A DNA stretch of 64,000 nucleotides from Epiperipatus broadwayi (lineage: Eukaryota; Onychophora; Udeonychophora; Euonychophora; Peripatidae). Below the pieces are notes generated by a model. That model saw only the letters and a program-made list of their open reading frames with translations. It was not told the DNA's origin and ran no database searches. Within the stretch, counting starts at the first letter, position 1, and every line of letters starts with the position of its first letter. Where the stretch lies: positions 2,889,825 to 2,953,824 of the forward strand of contig JAQFVV010000064.1 of assembly GCA_028023455.1 (NCBI GenBank), read 5' to 3'. This document shows, one piece after another, positions 21,460 through 33,072 of this stretch. A program made the position numbers and the translations under genes.

Positions 21460-24210
21460 TGAGGTGGGAGGGATGTGGGGAAATAAGTAGTGAAGATGTA
21501 TAGTTATTTTTATTCAGGTAGTGATAGATTAATGGAGATGGAATGGAATTGCTGTAGGGAAGAAAATTTGGAATAGTGTGGCAAAGGTTGATTGCATTGA
21601 TGATAGGCTGATGATGATAAGAATAAATGCAAGTGCTAGAAATTTGTTGTTTATACAAGTTTATATAATGACTATTAATCATGATGATATTGAAATTGAT
21701 AAAATATACGAGAAGAGAGAGGAAATTATCCAACATGAAAGGAAAAATGCCTGGATATTGCTATTGGGTGATTGAAATGCTGATGTGAGGAAAAGTAAGG
21801 AAGAAAAAAATTGTTGGAAATTATGATATTGGAAAAAGAAACGAAAGAGGTAAACTGGCTTGTACAATTTTATAAGCAGAATGGGTTTGTGATTGCAAAC
21901 ACTTGTTTTAAAAACCATATTAGAAGACTGTATGCATGGAAAGCTCTAGATGATAGAGAATGTTATTAAACTGATTATATAATGATTCAGCATAGATACA
22001 AGAATGTTATTAATAATTCACATGCTTTGCCTGGTGCTGATATAAATTCAGATCATAATTTGATTATGGCTAAATTAAAGTTGAATTTAAAAAGAATTAA
22101 AAGAGGGAAAATATATGTAAGATGGGACTTGGATAAGTTGAGAGAAATAGAAAAAGGAAAATTTGGTTTAATATGTGAAAATGAAATAAAAAGAATCGTT
22201 CAAGATTAGGAATATATTAATAGTCCTGATAAGTGTTAGTGTAGAATTAAAAAAGGATTATTAACAACAGCAAAAAAATAAAATAGGTATTATTTAGGTA
22301 AGGAAAGCTAAATGACCTTGGATAACTGGAAGTATGTTGGAAAAGATGGAAGGTTTGCTTAAGAGGGAAGAATGTAAATACTGAGGAAGGGCAAAGTACA
22401 TATAGAAATATTAATAATAAGTTAAGAAGGGAAACAGATTTAGCAAAAGAAAAATGGTTGGGGCAACAATGTAGAAAGATAGAAAGACTTCAGCAGGTGA
22501 GAAGATGTGATGTGGTATTTGTGCAATATGAAATACCACTTGGGAGAAAAAGACATGGGTAGCAAGTGAGATTGCAGATAAGAATGGAAAGAGATTAACT
22601 GATAGCAATGATATATTAAAAAAGTGGAAATAATATCTTCAGTGTCTATTTAGTAAACAAGATAATTTAATTAATTATGAACTTGAAAATGAAGAAAATA
22701 TTGAGATAAATGATAAAGGTATGGACATATTATCAGATGAAATAAGAAAATTAATTGCACAAATGAAAAATGGTAAGACTGTTGAATTTGATGTAATACT
22801 TATAGAATTTTTGAAAGAAATGGGAGAATTTATTGCAAAGGAAATAGCTGGACTTTGCAATTTTATATATAACAATGGAATTTGGCCTGAAGATTTTTTA
22901 AAAACTATAATGATTCCAATTGTTAAAAAATAGAAAACTCTTAAATGTGAAAAATATAGAGCAATAAGTTTATCTCATGCTTCTAAAGTTTTATTAAGGA
23001 TTTTAACTTAAAGAATTTATAGAAAGATAGAATAGTATATTGGAGAACAGTTTTGTTTTTGGAGAAGAAAAACAACAAGAGATGTTATTGGTGTTGTTGG
23101 AACAATTGCAGAGAGATGTATTGAAAAAGATAAAGGAATTGGTATGTGTTTTGTGGATTTGGAAAAAGCATTTGCTAGAGTAGTCTGGAACAAACTTAAT
23201 CCAACTTAAAAGAGAAAGGGGTATTTTGGAAAGAGAGAAGATTGATTTGGAATACATATATGGGCAAAGAATAAGAATTAAATTGGGGAATAATGAGATT
23301 GATGAAATGAATATAGAAAATGGTGTTAGACAAAGATGCAGTATGTCACCTATTGTCTTTAATATTTAGTTAGAAGGCATGCTAAATAATTATTTAGACT
23401 ATAAAGGAGCAAATATTGGAGGTAGAATAATAAAATATATAAGATTTTCATATGGTATGGCTCTTATAGCTGAGGATGAAGAGTGTCTTCAGAATATGTT
23501 AAATAAATTGGAAGGATATATGGAATGAAGATTAAGGTTGAAAAGATTAAGTGTTTATGGATGGGAAGAAATGCAAAAAGATTGCAAATTGAAATCCATG
23601 GTAACATAGTTCAACAGTTAAAGGAATTTAGATATTTGGGTAATTGGTTGAGTGAGGATGGAAGAAGTGAAGATTAAGTTAAATAAAGAAAAGCATTGGC
23701 AAAGGAGGCATTTATTAAGAGAAAGAAGATATGTTATGGAACTTTAAAAAGAGAATTAAGAAAAAGATTAATTAAATGCTATGTGGGGAGTGGTCTAATG
23801 TATGTTGAAAAACATGGACAATGAGTATTAAAATTAGGAACTGATTGGAAGCCTTTGAGATCAGGACATGGAGAAGAATCTAAAAAATCAGTTGGAAAAA
23901 TAAAATAACAAATAAAGAAGTTTTCAAAAGGGTAAATAAATAAAAAAAGGATTGATTGTGGAAATCAGAGAGAGAAACTGGATTGGATATATGTTAAAAA
24001 AAAATTAAAGTTTAATAAAAGATTTTTTTGGAGGCAATGATGAATGAAAGTAAGAAGAATGGATGGAATTAGATTGACATTGTTGAATGATAAAAGAGAT
24101 GGGAAGATGTTACATGGAATTGAAGGCCTGAGGAAAGAAGAGAATGGATTGGCATAATGTGACTACTCTCTGGATCTGTCCATTTGACAAAATACTGTTG
24201 ATGATGATGA
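21460..24210 (+). mobile_element. BovB-like RTE LINE, decayed
   Basis: An endonuclease plus reverse transcriptase LINE broken by many stops and frameshifts. The endonuclease part reads HDDIEIDKIYEKREEII and WILLLGD (21578-21775), then GADINSDHNLIMAKLKLNLK (near 22030-22090), the SDH block of apurinic-type endonucleases in the BovB order. The reverse transcriptase part has FLKEMGEF-AKEIAGLCN (22721-22933), FVDLEKAFARV (motif A, near 23153) and NGVRQRCSMSP (near 23320). The FADD motif is lost (FSYGMA). LEAFEIRTWRRI follows near 23850. It ends with GATGATGATGA, the RTE-type short 3' repeat. Non-functional and older than the 36.8 kb element. Confidence 0.8.
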
Positions 24211-24518
24211 CATAAATGTAATCTTAATTCTTTTTAATCTCCTTTTTTTTCTTTTTTTAACCAAAATGTAAATGTTTTATCTACTTTAATTAATCTATTT
24301 TAATTATGTTGGATTTTTTTCCTAATTAATCTGTGTAATCTTCTTAAATTATATTTGAAGTAGTGTAACATTTAACCATTCATTCTAGCATATAATCCTG
24401 TGATAATATATTTATGTACATTTTTTATAACTCTAAATACTTCAGCTACTAATAATAAAAACTAACTTATTACATTATAATTTTTTTAATATTATAAAAT
24501 ATATTTTTATTCAAATAT
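24211..24518. other. AT-rich DNA, nothing seen
   Basis: No feature recognised. Confidence 0.5.
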
Positions 24519-24670
24519 TGATGATGATGATGATGATGATAATAATAATAATAATATATTGTACAGGCTTAAACCTGCATTTATATATGTGGGTCAGCAA
24601 TATGAGATGGCACTGAAAGTGGTGGGTCGTGTGAAAGTCTGAGTTCAAACCCCGAATAATAATAATAGTA
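24519..24670 (+). repeat. (GAT)n(AAT)n tract plus B-box-bearing end
   Basis: A GAT/AAT microsatellite at 24519-24553 is followed by a short sequence ending GTGTGAAAGTCTGAGTTCAAACCCC and an (AAT)n tail. GTTCAAACCCC is a good pol III B box, and the preceding GAAAGTCTG matches the terminus of hammerhead family 1. It is probably a solo end of that family or of a related SINE. Confidence 0.55.
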
Positions 24671-26204
24671 AATCACTAATATATTACGGAAATATTATTT
24701 CTTTTTATGTATACTATAAAGTATTCTTTTTTATTTAATATTCTTTTAAAGTATTTCAAAGCTACTTTTTTTATTCTGCCTTACAATTACTTGTAATTAA
24801 CTCTCTCGTGTAAAACATCTCATGGATGACCATGAGTTAGGTATGACATTTCTTTATTTCAATATATATTACTAATTTAATTGCTTCACTTTTTTTTCTC
24901 TTGTACTTCAAATGGTTATACAAATGGCTACTGATACTGATAATAAAAAATTATAACCACTCGCATTTCGATTCCCCAATTCAAATTAGTTGATTTTAAA
25001 TCCTTTATGTACAATTACTTAGCAAAGACAAAAAAGATATATATGTACGGGTGTGCATGTATGTAATTACTTTTTAGTAAAATTTAAGCAAACCATCCAA
25101 TAAATTCATTGATAAAAAACTTTCTTTTAACTTTGGCATAATACTAAAATAATCAATACGCGTTTCTGAAACAATTGCTTTCATGGCTTTTTCAATCGGC
25201 TGGTTTGGATATATATATTTTTAAGTAAGTAATTAATTTATTTCATTACCAATTTAACAATATACACATTTGATTAATATACACGTGTGTGTGTGTATTG
25301 ATACTAACATTTTCCTAAGTAAAAGACAAATATTTTTCAGAGTTTTCTCATTTACATGGACAAACGTGAGAATATTCATGTAAAGAAATATCAATAAAAT
25401 AACTATGCTTAAAATAAAACAACTACTGATTGATATCTGTAATATTCAAAACAAATTAGAATGATTTCTCCCATGAATAGTTCCACCTATCTACCATAGG
25501 TACTAATTCTCCCTCCCTACACACACACACACACATCAAAAGCAAAGCATTTATATTAAAAATGTAGATATATAGCAAAAGTAAGTAAAGCTTAGGAATT
25601 AGAAAATTCTATCTCTAGGGCCCACAAAGAGTTGCAACTGCTATGGAGTCTGAAATGATTTTTTGATTAAGGACCCCAAAAATGGAGCTGATTAAATACA
25701 CGTATTATATACTATTTATATAACTGCACGACATTTTTAAAAATTCAATAATAAACAATTTTTTATTTAAAAAATCTTATTGTATATCTTTTGAAGTTTT
25801 TTATTAAAATAAAATATTTGTAAATGGCCCATAATAAAGTGACTCTTTAGGTATTATAGACTTTTCTAAAGGCACTTAGAGTAAAGGAAGCAGCTGCATT
25901 TTAACTAAGACCTCTGAAGCAGAAAGACATTTAACGCTTTCGTTTTACACACGACTAATTTTGTGACGTCATGTTACCAAAGTTACAACTTTAAATTAAG
26001 AAATACTTAAAATCACTTACTTACACCTTACTCTATCATTGAAACTTTTCTATAGATTATCAGATAGTTTTAAAAAGTGAAAAATCTTTATTAATAGCTG
26101 CAGGTATTTTTTGGCTTTTCATTTATCTCATTAAGTTCTATTTTTAAATTTTAAAGCGTTTCGTGTGTGCGTATATATATATACAAAAATGTATATACCT
26201 AACC
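24671..26204. other. Intergenic DNA, no gene seen
   Basis: No coding or recurrent sequence recognised. Short (CA)n/(GT)n tracts are at about 25284-25297 and 25520-25535. Confidence 0.5.
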
Positions 26205-26724
26205 AAGATATAATTAAAGGAGATTTGAGCCTAGACTTTCAAGTTCCCTATAAGCATCCAGTTTATCCATTATGCTTGTATCTCGATATTATATATTCAA
26301 ACCTGTATTATGCCCATCCCTTTTCTGTGTATTTGATTGGATTTATAAGGTCCTACATGAGAGGTCTGACTGACTTAAGGCCAACATGGATATGACTATA
26401 ATATTGACACCATCACGGGTTTTCAGCATTCCATCATCAGATTTTCGGTGGTGTGGATGGCTGAAGAATTTTAGAGGGAAGAGGATTGAAACCTGAGCAT
26501 TGAAGTGTGTAGATTTACTATCCTAATATGGTCAAGTACTGATTGTATATATGTGTGGGAAATGAAGATCTGGACCAACCGATGAATGCTAATTTAGCAT
26601 GAAATACTTATATTGATTATTTATCTTTTTCACATGCATGTGGTCATGTGTAACAGTTGTATGAGATGGGGTGGATAGCTGTGGGAAGCTTGAAAGTCTG
26701 CGTTCAAATTCCCTTTAATATATT
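26205..26724 (+). repeat. Hammerhead family 1 copy with terminal inverted repeats
   Basis: About 510 bp with matching inverted ends of about 35 bp. The left has ATTAAAGGAGATTTGAGCC and AGACTTTCAAG. The right has CTTGAAAGTCTGCGTTCAAA then TTCCCTTTAAT. The right end holds GTTCAAATTCC, close to a pol III B box, with GATGGGGTGG upstream as a weak A box. The body runs in the hammerhead-sense direction. The frame at 26165-26395 inside it is incidental. Confidence 0.8.
26574..26617 (+). ncRNA. Hammerhead remnant, family 1 (A-U closed helix II)
   Basis: ACCAA, then CCGAUGA (U4 to C). Helix II AUGCU/AGCAU pairs fully and has an A-U closing pair. GAA is intact. Helix III is AUACUUAU and the cleavage base is A. 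Helix I is only UUG on the 3' side. One core lesion, so predicted inactive. The helix II closing pair differs from the G-C pair of the 63 kb copy, which is covariation. Confidence 0.6.
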
Positions 26725-27204
26725 CATATATATATACTGGTATATTCAAAAGGAACTTTATTGACAATCATGCACATTCACATTATTTGGATTGTAAAGC
26801 ATCAGATACAATATAAAAAGATATCCAAACACATTTTGGAACAAATTAGAAATAAGGCCCAAAAAGGATGAGAGAATCTCATCTTGTAATATATGCGCAT
26901 CCATAAGATCATTAATGCAACAACACTCGAGTGACATATAAATATACTATTACATATCTTTATGCTTAGATGCTTTAACTCAATGAATAGTATATTCTGC
27001 AAATCTATTATTAAGATTATAAATGCAAGAATAGTAAATAATATAAAATCATAGCATTCTTTTGCTAAAATAAAATGAAAATGATTATAAATGATACAAT
27101 TTGTTTGTTATTATTTGGTCGCACTATCTGTTGACTGGTTATTCAATTTACTTTATGATATCAGTATATATAGAGAAAGAGAGAGCAAAATAAAAATATT
27201 TTTT
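26725..27204. other. AT-rich DNA, nothing seen
   Basis: No feature recognised apart from a (TA)n stub near 26725-26740. Confidence 0.5.
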
Positions 27205-27697
27205 AAATTTGTGTTGTGTCACTACTAAATTATGGGTCTGAGACTGGGACATTTAACAGAAGAGAAATACAAAGGCTTCCAATTATTCAATGAAGTGTGG
27301 AGAGATATATGTTGGAGCAATAAAAAGAAATCAAAAATGAAATATATGAGTGTGAGAACATATATGTATTACTGGTATCATTAAAAGAATTAAAAAACTC
27401 CTGGACATAATTATCTAATAAAGGGGTTTTAGACAGTGTTATAGCAAAGTTTAATCCTCTTTCAAGAACATAATGTTCAAAGAGATAATAATAGATCAAT
27501 AGTTAAAGTTTTAATTAGATTCCATGAGATTATAGAAAACCTAATAAGAACTCATGTGTGAAATGGATGAATAAAATAAGTAAGAGTATTGGTGTGATGT
27601 TAAGAAAAAAGGTTAGGGTTCAGAGAAATAGAATTAAACTTTGAAAGACCATCATTCTGCAGTGAAACAGTAGTGATTAAAAATGATAATTACGATA
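27205..27697 (+). mobile_element. RTE retrotransposon 3' fragment, decayed
   Basis: It matches the last ~430 bp of the full-length RTE by eye. Shared strings include TATGGGTCTGAGACT, TAGATTCCATGAGATTAT and GACCATCATTCTGCAGTG. Coding is lost to indels. No clear target duplication. Confidence 0.75.
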
Positions 27698-30600
27698 GCA
27701 TATTTAGAAGTTAATAATCTGAAATTTCAAACATTGAGATTTTGAATCCAAGATATGATAGATAGAGATAAAATGATCTTTTTAATAAATAGCCACTGCA
27801 GGAGAAAGAAAATTTCAGTTAACCACTAATAGACATCAGTGAAAAAAAGGCAATAATCAACAGGCTTGCCAATTGTAAGGTAGTGAGTCTTTGAACTATT
27901 TTTCATCTTAGCTTGACTTTTAGCTAAGAATAACTAGATACCCATTTTCTGATCAAAGGGGAATAGTTATCTGATTGTATTATTATGGCTCAATTACCCG
28001 AAAGAAAAATTCTAAACTACCTGAGATTCATTGGTCTGAATTCAAAGTCATAAGCATGAAATGAATATTCTATCTCTATATTTATGTAACATAGAAGCCA
28101 TGAGATGCAATTCAAAATATGTATATAATTTTAACCATTATTGTCATGATTATTGCTATCCTGCATTGCATAGTAATTAACTGGTGTATGCATCTGACAT
28201 GCCCATGACCTAGGTCCAAAACTATATTTTTTTAATAGTTTTAGACCTAGGTTATAAGTGCCAAAAGACTTTTGGTCTTTTTTTCTCAAAGCCAATGTAA
28301 CTATTCAAGATGCCAAATTGTTCTTGATTTAGAGAATTAAACAAAAACAAAAACTATTCATTTTACAAATTCCAGAATTTTCTGACCTATCTCATATAGT
28401 ATTATTTTGAAAAGGCAATTTCCTTTCAAGTTGTCAACCAATTCTGACAAACCAGCCCTAACTGAATCGGTTTTAGTCTGCAATACTTTGCTCACCAAGT
28501 GGGCAATGATCTACTGTTATATTATATTCCAGATACTTACGAAAAATTTTAACATGATTAATCATAAAAAATTCCTACATATCAGGTCCTAATGATTCTA
28601 ACTTTCTAATAACACCTACTTATCAAAAAGACTTAGTCTTTGTAAAAACAAGATTTTTTGAGGCTTAAAAAAGATCTAGCTTTACTGTTATTTTATAGCT
28701 TATTATCTAAATGATGATACTATTTCAGTGCATCTATTGTCCAGTGTGGTTTGTTGAAGCGAAAGAATACAGATAGTGGAGAATAGAAGTCATAGATCAT
28801 AGCCTGTTACTTTCACTGCTCAAATTTCTTATGAATTCTTAAACAATAAATTTATTACTTATAAAGTGCATCTACCCTCTGAGAAACATCCATAGATTGG
28901 ATTACTGTTTTACAGATCATTCCTAACTGTGGTATTCCATCTCATTTATATTCAAAAAAATCTACAATAACTTATTAACTCAATGTAGAACTATAGATTT
29001 AAGCATTTTTTCTACCAATGGTTAACACCATAGTTATTAAAATAATCCTAAAGTATTTGAGAAGGCACACAAATTATTTGTTGTTGTTATTGTTATGTTG
29101 TTGTTATTATTGTTATTATTATTTTAATATCTAGAAAACCATAATTCAGATTCCTATTAACCAATCATTAACTGAATGTTTAAGAATTAACCATATGGAA
29201 GAAAAAATTTAAAGATTGTGTAGAAAGCTGAAAATAGCCACAAAGTTTTAGTCTACTTCAAACTCCAGATTATAGTTAGGAGACGATGAACTGGCCACTA
29301 AGTCATGAGGACCTCTCAGAATGAATGTTTTGTTGTCATTTTTCAGATGTTTGGAAAGATTCAAATGTCATTTAATAAAATTAACTGAAGAAATCCATCC
29401 ATGTGAGACTACTGTGTGGCTTTTCCAATAGCTTTTTAAATTTAATGCACAGTGGTATGTCTCCATGAAAATATGACCGTTTCTTTCATTAAACTGCCTG
29501 CATCTCCATCTTTAAATCAACACTTGCATTACATCGTACAGCTATTCAAAAAAAAATTTCAAGGTTAGTCTGTCTGAATCATGATTTGAGTTACATCATA
29601 AAGTATAACAGTATGTTTTGTATATTCATAGATCATCTTTAGCATTCTCCACATTATTACTAAATCTTGAAAACGTCTTGAAAATATTCTTGCAACCGTA
29701 CATTTCTGCCATATACAGCTTGAATCACCTCAAAAGTTTTAGCAGCAGTTTTTCTTTTCTAATTTAAAATGAAATTTAATATTAGCACATTGTTCCATAA
29801 AGGGATACTATCATAATTAATGACATAGACACACTTGTGTTTTAACAGTTTAAGTAGTAAACAGTTAAACTATGTCACTACATAACATATACATTGATTC
29901 AACACTGCCACTTCAGGCAGTTTGGAGAAAGAATCAGTCACCAGTCATCTTTTCACTAAGACTCATTAGCTATTTAGACTTATAAAAAAACCTCTATATA
30001 ACACATTTAAAACATATTTATACCAAAATTGTTTAATTTCTAGCATTCCACTCAATGTTAGCTTAATCTCCAGTTTTATTTCCTTTTTTTTTTTTTTTTA
30101 CAAAAAATAATTAAAATTACCTTAGCCTCAAATCAATTGTTTTTTTAGGATATCTTGATTCATATTTCAAAAATCTGCAATAAAAAAAGATAATACACAT
30201 AAAAAAATAAAAAGATGATTTGAAATAATGATAACATGTTACTTAATGATATATTAATCTTTAATTGCATTTAAAGTTTTATCTGGACTAAGAATGTAAT
30301 CTCTATTCTTATAATTAATTAAGAATTATTATTATCATATTTGTCTAAGTAAAAGATAACCGCAGGAAATTTGACATTTGTTGATAAAAAGGAATAATCA
30401 AATGGTTTGTACTTCTTTCATAGTAACTTCAAGCATCTAAAATAATGAGTGATGGAGCTACAATCCATTGCCCTTGAGCCCAACGTCCACCAATATTATC
30501 AGTGCATAAACTATGCAAGCAAATATAATCAAATAGCTTTTTGCATATGGAGTTTGTAAGGAGCTTTATTATCCGAAGTATCAGGGTTGGATCACAATCC

Positions 30601-31216
30601 ATGGATCTTACACTCCAGAAGAGTCTAACAACCTACTACACACATATTCAATTGTAGTAATATATATGAGTGTGTGCAATCATATATCTGATTAGTTTAT
30701 ATGTATATATTGTTTCACTAACATAATAAAAAACGTTTAGGTTCGGTCCCACCAGTTATTTTTTGAGTAGGAGAGGTCGTGTCTGAAATGACTCTAATAT
30801 TTGTCAAAACTTTTGCTTTAATATATATATGCTGTGTGTGTGTGAACAATTCAAACATGCATGCTGTTAAATTGGAATTAATACTCAAATTATTATGTAA
30901 TTAAAAACAAACAAATCAATGAAATCCCTCATATTTGCTTACAGCCTTTGACATCGCATTAAAATAACCAGCTGTAATCTTATAATTGAGTATTTATAAA
31001 TACAGTAGTTAGATATATGTAAAGTATAACTTTAATAATTTTATCCACTTAGGAGTTCTTTCGACTATCCTTGTAGTCTTTATCAACTAACACTTTGAAA
31101 GGCTAACCTTATCACAATTCCCTGATCTTAACATTTGCTGCCTGTCCGTTAATTAAGACTTGTGTACATATATATATGTATATATATATAAATACATATT
31201 TTATGTTCACCGTGTT
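27698..31216. other. Long intergenic stretch, no gene seen
   Basis: No coding region or recurrent element recognised. A TTG/TTA-rich microsatellite lies at about 29078-29125. Near 30740, GGTTCGGTCCCAC resembles a B box, but no matching A box or tail supports a SINE. Confidence 0.45.
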
Positions 31217-31323
31217 AAAACTTTAATAAATACACTGTTTGCTTATCCACGCATCCACAGAGTTATAACTCTGTGGATGGTGTGTGAAAGTCGAAACGTA
31301 GTGTATTGGTATTAAAAGTTTTT
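31217..31323 (+). repeat. Nested hairpin with CGAAACGT motif
   Basis: Outer arms at 31217-31237 and 31300-31323 pair imperfectly. The inner 28-bp perfect palindrome at 31252-31279 is centred on GAGTTATAACTC. Next to it is GAAAGTCGAAACGTAGTG, like the degenerate C(U)GAA...CGAAACGU ends of PLE-type repeats. No full hammerhead core is present. Confidence 0.6.
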
Positions 31324-32579
31324 AAACGGATGAACAATATGTTTTTATATATTAACCGGCAAATTTTTTTAACATATATATATATATATATATGAGACTT
31401 TCCTTTTGTTGTTATTATATATATATATATATGAGACACATAGAAAGGTTGAAATGACAAAGTGTAGTTTTTGTGTAAACCAAGTCTTACTGACATCAAA
31501 ATCTCTAAAGATGAAACGACAGAAGAGATTAACAAAGACATATGTTTGTTCATAGTATTTCATAGGTTTAAATATAGACTTTTTTAATCATAAATGTTAA
31601 AAATTTGGTAACATTTCATGTGGGGTATTGGAGAAGAACGGAAGCAATTTTTAAAAAAAAGTTCAACCCTGACATTCAACTCAGTCTACAGATTACTAAT
31701 CTACTTAGATGATCAAGAAGAATGCATTTAATGAAATGCATTCTGGAACACAATAGTGATAAAAAAACATACTGGAGGGAAAAATGAATGGTAAATACTC
31801 AAGATATAACTGGTTTCATCTTTTCTAATCATCTGGATATGGAAGCAGATATTAAGATTTATGCTAGACTGAAATGGGTAACTGAATAGAGACTACATAT
31901 CAAAAGACTGCATCAATTTTAGAAACAAATAGCTGGTTAATATATATATATATATATTATAAGGGCAAATTCTCAGTATAATCAAGTTGGTAAGCATTTT
32001 ACTAATAAAGCTATCATAGTCTTATATATATATATATTAAAAATAAATAAATAAATAAAAGGATTATTTTTTGATAAGTTTATTATTTTTTAAAAAAACT
32101 TGTTATTCTTTAAAGTAATAATATTTAAAAAAATATAATTGGATTTTTATTTTTAAAAAATTATAACATGAAATTAAAGGCTACGCAATAAAAAAGAATT
32201 TTAAAATGTTTTTTTTTTTTCGGCCTCACTTTTAAACATCAAATTGTTACTTTAACATAATTAGTTTTAATACATTCCCATTTTAAATAATGAATTCCAT
32301 TGGCATTTGTTTTTTGTTTCAAAACTTATTATACTGTTTATTCTGCAATAAATCTAACTACTAAAATGATTCAAACTGTGCTAATATGATAATAAAATTT
32401 TATATTCTTATATGTGAGTACTTGTTCGCGATCTGTAAAAAATACTAATTAATTTTGCCCCCCCCCCAAAAAAAAATGCCTTTATATATATAAATGTGAA
32501 AAAAGCAATGTTTTTTTTTTTTTTTGATATAAAATAACTGAAATACAGGCTTATTATATACCTGTATCTATATATGTAA
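31324..32579. other. AT-rich DNA with (TA)n tracts, no gene seen
   Basis: (TA)n at 31374-31393, 31417-31431, 31940-31957 and 32020-32037. The minus-strand frames over 31263-31563 and 32408-32611 are TA-derived and not genes. Confidence 0.5.
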
Positions 32580-32885
32580 TATATAGGGTATATGAGCACA
32601 GACTTTGACACGACTCACCATTCTCCACTCTATCTCATAACACTGATACACCTGAACACACATATGTCGAAAAGATAAATAATCACCAATAAACGTATTT
32701 TATGCTAAACCAGCAATTATCAGTTGGTCCAGATTATCATCTCTACACATATATGCAATAAATGCTCAGATATATATTAAGATAGCCAATCTTCATACTT
32801 TAATGGGCAGGCTTCAATCCACTATACACTCCAACTCTTCATTGAAAATCTGATGATGGAACACTCAAAGGCCATCCTGAGGCCG
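32580..32885 (-). repeat. Hammerhead family 1 copy, right side truncated
   Basis: It begins with the same GGGTATATGAGCACAGACTT end as the 9.2 kb copy. It continues through AACACTGATACACCTGAACA, the hammerhead, TATATTAAGATAGCCAATC and AAAATCTGATGATGGAA, and is then lost. Confidence 0.75.
32685..32728 (-). ncRNA. Hammerhead remnant, family 1
   Basis: Helix I ACCAA/UUGGU is perfect and helix II UGCU/AGCA pairs. The core reads CUGAUAA (G8 to A), and GAAA has become AAAA. Predicted inactive. Confidence 0.55.
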
Positions 32886-32977
32886 AGATTTTCGTCATTG
32901 GTATAAAAGAAAAATTGTATTTAGAAGCATTAGATTAACGATAGTATAAAGTTTAAAAAAAAATTATTTTCTTCCTC

Positions 32978-33072
32978 ATGTGTCTTAGCATCAGCCGGGA
33001 AGTGAACCCTCTAACCTAGGACAACTGCATGTAAAGCAGCTATCGCTGACCTCTCGACCACCAATGCTTGAC
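32978..33072 (-). mobile_element. tRNA-derived SINE copy
   Basis: Same family as the 20.6 kb pair. The minus strand reads from AGCATTGG (near 33067) through a GTGG-CGAGAGGTCAGC A-box region to GGTTCACTTCCCGGCTGATGC, then an A-rich tail in the T-rich plus-strand flank at 32955-32977. Diverged. Confidence 0.75.

Noticed and set aside
31265-31310. Hammerhead at the 31.3 kb hairpin
   Set aside because: CGAAACGT is present but there is no CUGANGA box or helix II.
31263-31563. Minus-strand frames with repeated Tyr-Ile
   Set aside because: They are translations of (TA)n microsatellites.
32851-32868. Second CUGAUGA box in family 1 (also 63290 and, inverted, 26421)
   Set aside because: No GAAA at the right distance in most copies and no pairing helix I. 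The 26.4 kb copy has GAAA but the helices do not form.
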